From contig OY987308.1 of NCBI GenBank assembly GCA_963920635.1, forward strand, positions 4,344,225 to 4,408,224: a DNA stretch of 64,000 nucleotides. Direction: 5' to 3'. The notes under the pieces are model-generated. The model saw only the letters and a list, made by a program, of their open reading frames with translations. It made no database searches and had not been told where the DNA came from. Shown here piece after piece: positions 24,763 through 36,529 of the stretch. Source of the DNA: Pseudeuparius sepicola. Taxonomy: Eukaryota; Arthropoda; Insecta; Coleoptera; Anthribidae. Every line of letters begins with the position of its first letter. Within the stretch, counting starts at the first letter, position 1. The translations under genes were made by a program, and so were the position numbers.

Positions 24763-25870
24763 AAATATGAAGAGGATCTAATATATCTTATATGTAAATA
24801 CTATCAAGTGTAAGAAGAAAATCAAGAAACAGAAGAATTAAAACAAATGTTGATTTATCTACATTTTTAATTATAAAACTAATTTTCAAAGCCTACTTTA
24901 TTAATAGTAAAAACTTACAAACCTAATCATATAATCTTTTTCTTTTTGTTCAAAGCTCTATATTGTGGTGTAACTGGCTAAATAATGAAGAGCCAACCTC
25001 TGACCGAGCTATTTTTTTTTTGTGTGATCTGTAATACGGGATATACAAGTTTACTGGCTACACTCTTGTTTTTCCTCCTTTTTGGTATGTAATTCTTGTA
25101 TAAAGTAACTTTCTACTATCTAGTAAAGTGCGACTCTCGTAATCAATGAACCAACCGATATTGTAGGTAGAGACGACAGAACACAATATTGAAAAAGTTG
25201 AAGGAAATACAATACAATGTAAAATAGGAATTTCGTTTTTTTTCCTAGCATTTCCTATATCGACAATGTTGGCAGCACCCCTATGAAGTAATTTTTTACT
25301 CAAATTCAAAATTTCCGATTTTCCATAAAATGTTAAAAAGTTTCGGGACCGCCAACCTTGCTCCTTGTTCGATCTACCTTCCCAATTTAAAGTCTGCAGT
25401 GTTGCCACACTTGATAAAAATCGTAATAATATTTAAAATATTTAAAAAATATTAATTTGTATTTGCAACATGTAATTGCCTATAGAGAATTTGTACCAGC
25501 AACCATATTTCTTAGCTTGATGTTTTGTGAGAGCTTCCCCACCTTAGAAGGTACTACTTTGTGTCTATTGTAGATGTGTTCTCTAACTGACTGTAAGAGT
25601 ATGGGCAACATCGATGGCAGCTAAACTTCATTAATTCTCCATGGGCTCCAGTTTTCTTTACAACATGGTTTTGACTATCGAAATCCCTGTAAAAAAATTA
25701 TGCTTGTTCAATTGAAACCAGTACATCAGGCAATTTTTGGACAGTTTATTATATTATAATTCGAATGCTTGACTGAAATATTCTAAATATTTCAGTCAAC
25801 GTTCGAATCTAGAACCAAGGAATTTTCGATTCAGGTGTAATTAATAATTCTCTCAAATTACCCGTTCGCC
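24763..25870 (-). repeat. Conserved 5' flank of exon D
   Basis: Closely similar to 7,453-8,270, with the paralogous minus-strand open frame 25,408-25,058 (MATLQTLNWEG start). It also contains a hairpin GACTGAAATATT...AATATTTCAGTC near 25,770 that is absent from the 8-kb copy. It could hold an upstream exon of D; there is no direct evidence. Confidence 0.55.
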
Positions 25871-25872
25871 AG

Positions 25873-26466
25873 TGAAAGTTCTATGATGGGGAGACTTGTA
25901 GGACATTTAACGTTCGTTTAAAAGAACATAAAAATTATATCAGGCAAAATCAAATTTCTAAGTAAAAAATATGTGAACACTTTTAGTAACAACCACAGAA
26001 TCTTGTGGGATAGGTCTAAACCAATTATTCTCAAAGAAGAAGTAGGAAATAGACGAAAAATTAAAGAATGCACATTTATTTAGGAAATACGGACAACTGT
26101 GTTGCTTGAATGTTCAGTGGAAATCAGTAAAATACTCGTATTATTGCCACTTATTCAAAGAGAAGTTAGTATAGATAATTAGATAGAACACAGGGTAATA
26201 TAATATCACACAGGTGGCCAGCCTATTGTTTCTGTTGTAATGACATTATAACTTGACATTTATTAATCAGTCGCTTCAGTTTGACGTGACATGATCTTTG
26301 AGAAAGGAGGAAGATTTTTTCTCCGAAAGCTCAGGAAACAAATTTGTTGAAGTTATTTATTGAGTTAAAGGTTCAACGTTTCGTTCATTTACTGTTAAGA
26401 ATTTATGCATTTTCTGGGCAACTTGAAAAAGTTGTCTTTTGATCAGTTAGGTGGTGAAAAACCCAA
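25873..26466 (+). mobile_element. Penelope-like retroelement fragment, copy 2
   Basis: 5'-truncated at the FYDGETC codons of the GIY-YIG domain and more decayed than the copy at 13.2 kb. Same 3' non-coding tail, ending at AAAACCCAA, where the large element at 26,467 begins. The matching 3' continuation (AATTAAAGGAAC, GTAGTTTCACTTG) reappears at 32,165, so this fragment and exon E were one contiguous stretch before that insertion. Confidence 0.8.
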
Positions 26467-26939
26467 TAGGGCTGTTCACAAATTTTTATTTATTACTTTA
26501 TCGGAAAATATATGGTCCAATTTGTATGTGTGCAAAATATTACATTTTTTGTGAAAGTCCTTCTATGATAAATAATTGTATGTGCGCTTGAATTAATCGT
26601 GCCGGTCTTGAGACGTGACGTCACCAGTCCCTACGCGCGCTGGCTGCTCCGGCAGATATCCGCATTCGCATAGACGCACAACACGGCGCGTCGACCGGTG
26701 CTTTCGTGCCTTGTTTTTCGCTAGTCTGCTACAGCCTACAGCTGTTTATATTTGTGTTGCAAGTAGTAGTTTGTAAAATTCTTATTCTGTAGGAGATATA
26801 ACAAAAATGGACCAAGCAGAGAACCGGAAAACCACAACGGGAGGTCGATATAAATATTACAAATATTTTTTAGTTCTTGGGTGTACCTACAAGCACTAGT
26901 ATAAAAAATCCATACATTGAATTCATTTAACGTACAAGA

Positions 26940-28890
26940 GATATCGTAATATGTAATTTGAACAAAAAATATACAGGGAGTTCCATTCTGCAGGGTGTCA
27001 AAGTTGAGCAAAATAGGAATTTTAAAGGCATCTGGAGAGTCAAGTGTGCCATAGAATCCCGTCAAAACAGATGAATGATCAACAGGACTACTCAAAGTGT
27101 TGGTGTGCAAAGATTCAATACAAAAATGTACAGGGTCTTTTCCTCTGGGCGATGTCAAAATGCTGAATTTTTGGAACTTTACACGGCTCAAAAATCTAGT
27201 ACCTACAGGGTGTTCCATCTTAAGTGCGAACACCCCTGTAAAATTTGTATTCTCCATCCAATTTTAGCCGCGTTTTTTTCTAAAAATAGGCCACAAAAAA
27301 CTCTACGTTGGTGCAAAATTTCAGGTCTTAATGTCAATTTTGAAGGCCTATTACAAATTTTTTTTCTAGTAAAAAATGACAAAAACCATTTAGCGATTTT
27401 TTTATTTAAAATCTGACACCACAGCGTTAATCAGAACAACCTAAAACCCCCGTATACCAAATTTGAACAAAATACAGGGAGTTCCATTCTGCAGGGTGTG
27501 AAAGTTGAGCAAAATAAGAATTTTAAACTCATCTGGCGAGTCAAGTGAGCCATGGAATTACTTCGAAACAGTTGGATGATGAACAGGACCACTCACAGTG
27601 TCGATGTGCAAAGATCCAATGAAAAATATACAATGTGTTCTTCTTTGTAGCAACTCGAAATGCAGAATTTTTTAAACTTTATACAGGTCAAAAATCGAGT
27701 ATATCAAAACCACCCCAGACATTACAAACAAACTAAGTCTAAAAAATACAGAAGCCTGCCAGTCACTAAGTCCATATAAGTTAAGTTGACTGGTGTGCCA
27801 CAACAGGAAACACACAGAAAATGTGTATCATCTTAGACAGTGACTTTATTGATAAAGGTCCAACAATTTGAATTGTTTTTCTTTGTTGGTTGGATAATGT
27901 AAAGAAATAAATTGCTTTTGTATTTACACTTCCCCCAAAAATTAACGCACCACCAAAAAAATACCCAAAAGTTTAAAGTAAATTTTTGTCAAAACCAATA
28001 GTCCGATTTGGACTATTTTTTTTTGAATATGTTGTCTCTTTCAGAACGTCGGTGTACTAACTGTATTTGCATAGAAACCTCTTTTTTATAAATACCGGGT
28101 GTCTCAAACTTTTGGGTATTTTTTGGTGGTGCGTTAATTTTTGGGGGAAGTGTATTAATATTTATTCAATGATTCCAGAGCACTCCTGACCAATATAAGG
28201 TTTAATAAAAATTCAGCATTTTAACATCGCCCAGAGAAAAAGACCCTGTACATTTTTGTATTGAATCTTTGCACACCAACACTTTGAGTAGTCCTGTTGA
28301 TCATTCATCTGTTTTGACGGGGGGTGTTCGCACTTAAGATGAAACACCCTGTATATCAAAACCGCTTCACACACTATAAACGAACTAAATCATATCAGTT
28401 AAGGTGGATGGTGTGCCACAACAGGAAACACACAGAAAATGTACCATCTTAGACAGTGACTTTGTTAAGAAAGGTCCAATAATTTAAATTGTTTTTATTT
28501 GTTGGTTGGCATTTTGTAAAGAAATAAATTACTTTTGGGTTATTAATATTTTTCCAATTATTCCAGAGCACTCCTGACCAGTTTAAAGTTTAATAAAAAT
28601 TCAGAATTTTGAGATGGCTCAGAGAAAAATACCCTTTATATTTTTGTAGTAAATTTTTACACGCCAACATTTTGAGTGGTCCTGTTGACCATTCAAGTAT
28701 TTTGAAGGGATTCCATGGCAAACTTGACTCACCAGATGTCTTTAAAATTCCTATTTTGCTCAACTTTGACACTATACAGAATGGAACTAACTGTATATTT
28801 TTTGTTCAAATTATGTATATGGGGGTTTTTGGGTATTCTGATTAACGCTATGAGGTCAGATTTTAAATAAAAAAAGTCGCTAAATGGTTT
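26940..28890. repeat. Internal direct and inverted repeat cluster
   Basis: Modules starting GTTCCATTCTGCAGGGTGT (26,980 and 27,479, plus strand) recur inverted at about 28,200-28,340 and 28,575-28,880. Spacer modules (ACAACAGGAAACACACAGAA) at 27,795 and 28,418 are direct copies. The arrangement is foldback-like. No protein is encoded. Confidence 0.65.
27927..28152. mobile_element. Mariner-type MITE, 226 bp
   Basis: Near-perfect terminal inverted repeats of about 48 bases, outer end CACTTCCCCCAAAAATTAAC. Flanked by TA (27,925-27,926 and 28,153-28,154). The paralogous spacer near 28,540 lacks it and serves as an empty site. No coding capacity; it would be mobilised in trans by a Tc1/mariner transposase. 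Confidence 0.85.
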
Positions 28891-29108
28891 TCGTGAAAAT
28901 CGGTGGTATAAAAAAATCGCAGCCGGCCCTGGATTTGCATTTTGAAAATAGCAGGAAGGTCAAAAGAAGCGGTTTTTGAAGTCTTTTCAAACAAAAAAAA
29001 GTTTAGGCGATTATCTCCAAAAATGAAGATTTTAGGGATTTGTACATTTTTAGAGTTGGACACCCTGTATATGTTGCTCTCTTTTCAACTGCACATACCC
29101 CACCTCAT

Positions 29109-31516
29109 TAGAGGCCCTGTATGACACGAAAAGTGACAGTTGTTCGTTTTAACAGAGGTTGGACAACAGATTTTGGCAGATCTAGTAACATTGTTTCTGT
29201 TATATTTTTATATTGGCGGGTGTCAGTTTGTCAACAAACTGTCAACAAATTATTGAGCATAGATAAGAAATAAATATACGATTATTGAGCGTGCTAATTT
29301 TCTTTTGCAAAAAGGAGTGTTAAAAGGTAAAAATGACATCTTGCGTAATAAGAAACTGCAAGAATTCTGAGCGGGATGGATTTTTCTTAACACCCTTTCA
29401 AAAAAGCGCAGAAGAACGAGCACGATGGAAAGTGCAAATGAAATACCCTAACATGAGAGTTGGAAATGATACGAAACTTTGCGAGGTAAGTAAATTTAAT
29501 TACATAAGTATCTAGTTCCTTTTTATTTTTTGTTTGATCTGTGATTTTAATCTGCAGAATAATTTCCTTAATCTGCATCAGCAACATAACATAAGGTACC
29601 TAAATTAATATTAAATATTATAGTACCTATTTGTTTTCAATAAAAGTCCATAAGGTTATACAAACCACTTATTAGAATTCTTATGGAAATTTCCCAATGT
29701 TAAAGAGATAATTCTAAAGTTTTTGCCTTCAAGGAGGTAAAACCTGTTGGGTATAGGTATTTACTGGACCAGCATAGGCATTTTTCGTTTCATGGAATAA
29801 TAAAAAATGTATTTATTATATAAGTTGTGCGTGATAACTTTGGATTGGTTTATAATATTTTGTTACTGTAAAGGAAATTTTTCTATGACAAAATTCTCAT
29901 AACGAAGAGACGTATATTCCAGAAAACTATACAGGATCTTCCACATCAAAACTTCCACCTCCATAATTTTTTGACCTATTTTGTTAATTTTTTAAAATTT
30001 TCGTTGCTTCTCGAAAGGAGAAAACTAAAAAATACGAAAAAAGTTGTTTGCAATTAGAAAATTCTTCCTATCGTGAAATTTGGAAAGAGACTGTAATATA
30101 ATTTAATTCGTAAATACTTGTTCTAATACATTTTTTCGAAACCTCCTACAGGAAAAAACGCCACGAATAGCAATAAAATACTTACAAAATCTTACTTGTA
30201 AGGACATTTTAGAATTTATAATAACTGTTAGAGACAGTTTTGAAGGAGCTTTATTTTCCACTAAGGCCAACAAAATCGGACAAAAAAGAAGTTAACACGG
30301 GTGGGAATTTTATATAAAGAACCCTTTTTGTGTAGTCAGTTAAATGTGTGAGCTTATTTTGTATTAATATTCCATTACAAATTTCTTGCTGACAAAAAAA
30401 ATAGCATTTGATGGCAGCGTTTTATTATGTTTAGGTAGCTTAAATTTAGTTCTTTAACTTTCACAGGTTCACTTCTCCGACATGGATTTTGAGTGTCAGG
30501 TTGTGTGCTGAAGAAACGATCCTCTCCTGCAACGTTTGATGAACGTGACTTTAGCAAGAAAGAACCATTAAATATGTATAAATTTCTGAGAACTTGTACT
30601 AGTTTGATTTTTCCTATTTACTTACAATATATCTTTGAAAACAAAAATACTGTTGTCTTCTTTTTTGAAATATAGATGATCTCTCTTGCATTGAAAAGTT
30701 ATTAACTTTTATTTACAAAAAATGAAAGAAAGACTAATATCGATATTAAATACCTAGGTACTCATTTTTTTATTCAGCCTAATTCTATTAACCATGTTTT
30801 TCAATAGTGGTTGATTCATATTACCAAAACAAACTTTCCAACTTTTTATTCCGTACAAATTTCAGTATTAATTGTCTTAAAATTTTGACGGTAGGTATAA
30901 GAAGAGAGTTTGAAGAAACGAAACCATACAGTTTAAACCATTTAAAAGACCTTTTTGATTTTTATTTTTAAATGAAAGGAATAATAATTATTATTGCAGC
31001 TACGATTCCTATTGAAGAAATATTCGAAAGTTTAGTTAGTTGGTATGCTAGAGCCTTGTTTAATTTTATGTATCTACATAAGTATACCACATTCCTACAA
31101 AAATTTAATAAATGTTTTTATCCTGATATCCTAAAATTGCTGTTTGCTTGGAACAAATTATATGTTTCTTGACTTTTCCATTCAAACTTCAATAATTATT
31201 ATTAGTGAAGCTTTGCAAATAATATACTTACTACCTACCCAATTTATTGGTTTTATCTATATTTTTATACATTTTAAACTGTGCCCTCATCTACCTACGT
31301 TTATGGCAGTTAAATGTCGTTAGCTTAACCTTAAAATCCAATTTTGACACATCCTGCTGCTAGGGGAATGATAGAAAGAGCGAAAAAATATATGTCTGTT
31401 GCACAAAATGAATTTCATAGGGAAAATAAGACCCTCGCCAGAGAGAGAGATCCGATCGTTGTCCAACCTCTGTTAAAACGAATAACTGTCACTTTTCGTG
31501 ACATACAGGGCCTCTA
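29109..31516 (+). mobile_element. 2.4-kb THAP-carrying DNA transposon, copy 1
   Basis: Inverted terminal repeats of about 59 bases (outer end TAGAGGCCCTGTATG) with two mismatches, flanked by a perfect 8-base duplication CACCTCAT (29,101-29,108 and 31,517-31,524). An 8-base target fits the P and hAT superfamilies. A THAP exon lies near the left end. The rest is AT-rich with only short frames, so no transposase catalytic core is visible. An almost identical copy in opposite orientation lies at 47,071-49,480. Confidence 0.85.
29333..29485 (+). CDS. THAP zinc-finger exon of the transposon, copy 1
   Basis: Open from ATG at 29,333 (MTSCVIRNCKNS) to a consensus donor GAG-GTAAGT at 29,485/29,486. 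It shows C-x4-C, the conserved tryptophan (ARWKVQ) and a terminal LC-E just before the expected xHF of the C2CH THAP fold, so the last histidine should lie in the next exon, which I could not find. THAP domains form the DNA-binding N-terminus of P-element transposases and of some domesticated relatives. Partial gene. Confidence 0.65.
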
Positions 31517-32164
31517 CACCTCATTATCTCCATAATCTTGCCTTCTAGATCTGTAAGATTTTAACATTTGTACAAAATGATAATATGAAATGGGCATCTA
31601 TAATAATTATTAATAAATTCAATAAAATACGAGATATGTTTTTCGTAGAAATAGACAAGATGCGCATATTTTGACAAGAAAATCGCAGTAAAAGATTATC
31701 TCGGGATGTCCGCAATAAAAGACTAGTTTTTATTCTAAATTGTAGACTTATTCTAGTAAATTAAATAAAATCAAAGCTTAACACCTCGCATCTCGGCACT
31801 TAGAAAGTCTTTGTTATGAAATAATCCATAACCATGACTATGTCTACCTGGGGTAGATTACTTGAATCTGCTTTAGAAAAGCTTTTCGCAACGGCCGAGA
31901 TTGTGCTCTGCTGTTTAATAATAATCGCGCACTGATAGCGGGCCGGCAATCGCGTACGGTTCGCTTCTTGCCCCGGCAGCGTAGGAACCCATGACGTCAC
32001 CAGGCGGATCCACGCGCCGAACGCAGTGCCGTTTTGATTTTGAAATATTGGGAGTTTCACCGAAGCAATAAAATTGAAACTTTGGTAACATCATATATAC
32101 ACAAAATGCTATCGACTTGCATAAAAAAAACTCATTTTCAGATTGGTGCTGAACAGCCCTACCA

Positions 32165-33182
32165 AAAATTAAAGGAACGGTTTGTAGTTTCACTTGGCAT
32201 CATGCATCTTATCAACATCGACTGCTTCAAAGTGACGATTTATATCCTGCTTCCTTCTTGAGGTATAAGAACACTTTGTACAGCGACTTATCTGCATGGA
32301 CTCCTTGTTTTAAACTATTTTTCCATCTTCAAGTAAACGAACACTTGGTACAGTTATGATTGGCAGCACGCGTTATTAGAGCATTTTGTTCACGATCATG
32401 GGTACTTTGATTATGGCTCTTCAACTTGTCCTTTCTTAACATACTAAAGGGGCACTTTGGACAAGTATACTTCTTAGTAGAAGACTTATCAGCATTGTTC
32501 GCATTAGTATGATACCTTAGAATTGGCTTTAAACTAGTAGTCATTGTACAACTTTCTTTTAAATCATGGCTTTCTCTATCAGTTTGCTTCTCATCGTCCT
32601 TTCTTAACATGCCAAATGAGCAATCCTGCCCAGTGAGGTCATCACCTAACTTCTCATGATCAGCATAAACTATGTCTATTTTTCCATCGATATGGGTTGA
32701 CTCACAATGATCTTGTAAACTGAATTTCGAGATGGTGCTAAATGAGCACATCGGACAGAAATGCTTGTCCTGTTTCCGAAATGACCATTTGCGACCATGT
32801 CCGGTTTTTTCATAATGGTTCCAAATGTTCTGCTGCAAGGCAGAATGAAACGAGCACATTATGCAGTTCAATGTGCGAGTTGGCTTCTTTTCTAATGGAG
32901 TATCATCGTGGCAGTTAAACTTGAGCTTGTCTAATGGGTTGTCGGCATTGTCTTTATTGTCAAGAAATTTCTGTGGTTCACACCAAATTGAGTTCACTGT
33001 TAGTTGAGTGTTTGGAATATTTGCGCTCAATCTCAAACTCCTCGTGGCATTTCCAGTCAGCCCAGTGTTGCGAATCATCGCTTGCATTGTCGCTAAGGGG
33101 CATATGCTAGAAGTCTCAGTCTGCATCAGGTCAATGGTTGAGTATAAGCCAGCTGTCGGCTTCCAGCTGTTGAACTGGTGAG
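32165..33182 (-). pseudogene. C2H2 zinc-finger terminal exon E, degenerate
   Basis: The acceptor is kept (first exon base 33,182). In the leader NHW became NH-stop, another stop follows, and the frame shifts. From about 32,980 to 32,329 the frame is open, with an intact first finger (CIMCSFHSALQQNIWNHYEK), FCPMCSF and YTCPKCPF fingers, then damage. It shares the extra first finger only with exon A, so A and E are the same subtype. The 3' side is a remnant finger continuous with the Penelope-like 3' flank, as in exon B. Confidence 0.75.
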
Positions 33183-33189
33183 CTGAAAA

Positions 33190-34030
33190 AGAAAAGGCAA
33201 TCAGGCGTTACAAATATGAAGAAGATCCAATATATTCTTCTTATATATAAAAACTGTCAAGTGCTGGGAGAAAATCAGAAAACGAGAGAATTAAAACAAA
33301 TGTTGATTTATTTACATTTTTATTAAAAAACTAATTTGCGCAGCCTACTTTACTAACAGTAAAAAAATTAAATACCGAAACTTGGAATCCTTTATCTTTA
33401 AATTCAGGATTTTAATCGAAAGCTTTATTATTAAATTTCAACTTAAACTTCAGAGACACTGTAGTTCAGCAGTATTCAACTCGAAAAATAAAATGACCCC
33501 TTTTTTTGCTCAAAGGAGTTGCTAAATAATGAAGAGCCATTAATTTGTTTGCAATCTGTAATACAGGGTATACAAGTTTTCCGGGTACACTCTTGTTTTT
33601 CCTGCTTTCGGTGATGCAATTCTTGCATAAAATGTCTCTAATATACTGGGGGGACGCAGGATGTGGCTCACCCCCAATTTTTCTTTTATTTTAAGATAAA
33701 AATTTGAAATTTGGGGTATAAGTATTTCATGTAAAAGGCTTTTTTAGGTTTTACCTGAAATAACATTTACTTCAAATTTTTAAATGGAATGCCCGGTATA
33801 TTTTTACATATTCGGATTGACCATAAAATTCTATGTACCCCACAACGTGCACAGAAAAATCTCTATTTGCAGACTCGTAATGAAATATACTATTTTCAAA
33901 CTGGACCTTTATCACCCTGTAACTTTCTTATTATGCATTTTCAGACACATGTTTATAGTTTATAGTAAACTTTTTATTCAAAATTTTTTCGCACTAGTTT
34001 AGTAGATACCATTAATTTAAGAACCGGCAA
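33190..34030. repeat. 5' flank of exon E and unassigned AT-rich DNA
   Basis: Positions 33,190-33,640 match the unit flank (AATGAAGAGCCA, GGGTACACTCTTGTTTTTCC). From 33,650 to 34,030 there is a GGGGGGACGCAGG start and short repeats, nothing coding. Confidence 0.5.
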
Positions 34031-34243
34031 CGTTGCCTTCTCCCCTCTTCGTCTTCTGTCAAATAAAATGACCCGGGCCTCAGACCTGGCCTGTTATTAA
34101 CCTTTGTAAGTATCAAACTATCAATAATTGTCTGAAAACTTTTCTACCTGCGAAGATTATGAGCCCTTTGTCCAACGCGTTAGCAGAAAATAAGCAAGTG
34201 ATCTTACTAGTTATTTAATAGTTTGCGCGTCGTTATAATAGCC

Positions 34244-34949
34244 ATGGAGGTTGTGTTCCCTCTTGTGAAAACACCATCAGAAACTCTGAAAAATTGTTTT
34301 TATCGGTGCCTACCGACAAAATTTGCCGAAAACGGTGGTTGGAAACAGTTGGCCTTCCAATGAAGAAAACGTTTTTGTATTGTTGCGACGACCATTTCAA
34401 CGTAAGTACATAATATTATCTATTATAGATAGTTTGAAGCACTTATACTTCTTTTTTAATACTTACTGTCTTGGGGTTATTACTTAAGACTACCGGAATG
34501 TAATAAACCTCACAATAACCCATATTAATAATTTTTATTACATATAGAGATTAAAAGTTTATACTAATATTAGGTATTTATAGTTTATATTATTGTACTC
34601 GTAAATCAATTCTTTTCATTATAAATTCAAAATTTTATTTCATATTTAAGTTCTTACTTACTCTTTAATCAAGCAACTTTTATTGCAATAATTTTTGTAT
34701 AAGAATAGTAACATACATTTTTATTTTTTTTAGCTTGAGCGTGAGAATTGGATGTTCTTCAAAACTGTGGGAAGCAAGATTATCTTGAAAAAGGAAGTTG
34801 TGCCTCAGCGCTACATAAAAAGCAAACGAATTGCTTCCCTTCCAATTCATGTAGAGAGGATAATAAGACGAATTCGAGAATTTGCAATGTTCAATATACA
34901 TTCGAGGGTATTATTGTGTGAGGCCTTTAATTTTATGAAATATATTTAA
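34244..34949 (+). pseudogene. THAP-domain gene, two exons, start codon out of frame
   Basis: Exon 1 (to 34,401) reads GGCVPSCENT..., FLSVPT, RKRWLETVG and YCCDDHFN, matching the C2CH THAP zinc finger (C-x3-C, conserved Trp, C-x2-H-F). It ends at a consensus donor (AAC-GTAAGT). Exon 2 (34,734-34,949) follows a TTTTTTTAG acceptor in phase 0 with LERENWMFFKT then KEVVPQRY, the expected THAP C-terminal part, and stops soon after. ATG at 34,244 is one base out of frame with GGC; a one-base loss in an ancestral M-GGC start would explain it. No downstream transposase seen. Could be a small THAP gene using another start exon. Confidence 0.6.
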
Positions 34950-35860
34950 GTAAAATAGTTAATTTGTATCGTAAATTATTGCTCAATAAACTGTAAATTA
35001 TGTTGTGTTCATTCTTTCCCTAATTGGTTACCTTTTTATAGTAAAGTTTGTCTAAAGTGATATTTTCATTTTCTTTTTGCTAATGTCAAATATTCAGAAC
35101 CTAAAAAGAAGAAACGTTCTACAATCATAGCAGAGAGACCGGAGAGGCGGGCAACGACGTAAACATAGCGGCGGAAAAGCCGCAACACACCATTTCCAAT
35201 TCCACATAATATGGCAGATTGACGCCGAATGTGGGGGGTACCCCAAATTTTAAGAAAATCAGAGGTGGGTTACAACACCGAACATCGGGCGAAAATAGGG
35301 GGTACCTAGCCAAAATTTCAAGAAAATCGGGGGTGGGTGGCACCATTGAAAATGATTACCACTTCTTTTTTCGTAAGGCAGTGCGCATCGCTGCCGACTG
35401 CCACAATATGGTGCGAATGCCCCCTTCCTTTTCATACAGGCAGCGCCTATCCCCCAAAAAAAGAGGGCATATGCTCCTTATTGCAAAGATGCTTGAGAAA
35501 AATGCACTTCCGACGGCTTCCGACGTATCTAAATAAGTTTACTTCGGACGTGTATGGAGTTAAATGTACGTCCAAAGAAGTCACGGCACTCAACTTGCCA
35601 ATGAGAGCGCAAGACGTATACCGACTTTTATATAGGTCGGACGGGTCGGACGTATAAACAGCCACTGCCTTTAATAATACCACAATATGCTAACAAACTA
35701 TATCAGAATTCCAGTAAAATTTATGAAATACCCCTTGTATAAGGAAGGGCAACTACGTCACAACCTTTGACGGGAAAGTATTATTTATAAAATTACAGCA
35801 AATCTAAAGCAAAAATGAAAAAAATGAAAGACACGGGTCGACTTTTTTGTCATTTTCTAC
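34950..35860. repeat. Repeat-rich spacer with a partial copy of the 37-kb foldback module
   Basis: Around 35,240-35,345 the motif ATTTCAAGAAAATCGGGGGT occurs twice in variant form and matches the arms of the foldback at 37.2-38.3 kb. The open frames across 35,219-35,683 overlap each other on both strands and show no domain. Confidence 0.5.
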
Positions 35861-35868
35861 CGATAGAT

Positions 35869-36520
35869 CACGGGCGTAGCCAAGGGGGGGGTTTCGGGGG
35901 TTCAAACCCCCCCCCCCCCCCCGAAATAAGCAAAATATTACCTAAAAATACGAGGAGTGAAGAGTTAAATTATTATTACGTTTGAATATATGTAGTAATA
36001 GTAGAGCCTAGCGCCATCTTTTGACGAGAGGCAGACGCAGTTGCAGCCGAACTTGCCTACCCCGAAATCTAGTTTGGAATGCCTAGATATGTGCGATAAA
36101 AACCTTTATCCTAATATTTACACATTACTACAAATCTTGGCTACCATTCCTGTATATCCACTGCTACCCTAGAAAGGTCTTTGTCGAGCCTAAGGAGACT
36201 GAAAAACTATTTACGAAACACTAGAAGTAAAAACAGACTTAATGGTTTGGCTCTAATGAACATTCACTATGGAACAGAAATTCATGCAGATGAAGTAGTG
36301 GATATATTAAAGCCGAAGATTTATTCTTTAATGGTTTTAGATTTAGCGCAGAGGAACGAAATTAATTTATCCATTTCATTTAAAGTTAACAACTTTATAA
36401 ATATGTCGTAGTTTTTCGGATGAATATATAGATATTAAATTTCATGTAAGTATATTTTTGTTGTTTTATTTACTTCTCAAACTAAACCCCCCCCAAAACT
36501 AAATCCTGGCTACGCCCGTG
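35869..36520 (+). mobile_element. Short hAT transposon, 652 bp, retaining the dimerisation domain
   Basis: Ends CACGGGCGTAGCCA and GGCTACGCCCGTG are inverted repeats, flanked by a perfect 8-base duplication CGATAGAT (35,861-35,868 and 36,521-36,528), diagnostic of hAT. The plus strand from about 36,160 reads TATLERSLSSLRRLKNYLRN and then a SKNRLNGLALMNIH stretch, the C-terminal hAT dimerisation region, open to 36,411 with a small frame break near 36,155. The catalytic core is missing. G8 and C17 runs lie at 35,885-35,925. Confidence 0.9.
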
Positions 36521-36529
36521 CGATAGATA

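Larger units (their letters stand above)
26467..32161. mobile_element. Composite hAT-like element with nested insertions
   Basis: Ends TAGGGCTGTTCA and TGAACAGCCCTA form an 11-12-base inverted repeat of the hAT type (TAGGG start). Both subterminal regions are GC-richer with a GACGTCA motif (about 26,618 and 31,990). The uninterrupted sequence at 13,960-13,990 shows the pre-insertion arrangement. Target-site duplication is not clean (CCCAA against CCAAA). It contains a mariner-like MITE and a 2.4-kb THAP element. No transposase is recognisable in the remainder. Confidence 0.6.

Noticed and set aside
26467..32161. Clean 8-base target duplication for the 5.7-kb composite element
   Set aside because: The flanks AAACCCAA and CCAAAAAT do not match. 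Only the inverted ends and the uninterrupted paralogue support the insertion.
35219..35683. Overlapping frames of about 105 residues near 35.4 kb
   Set aside because: They overlap on both strands across dispersed repeat sequence, with no recognisable motif.
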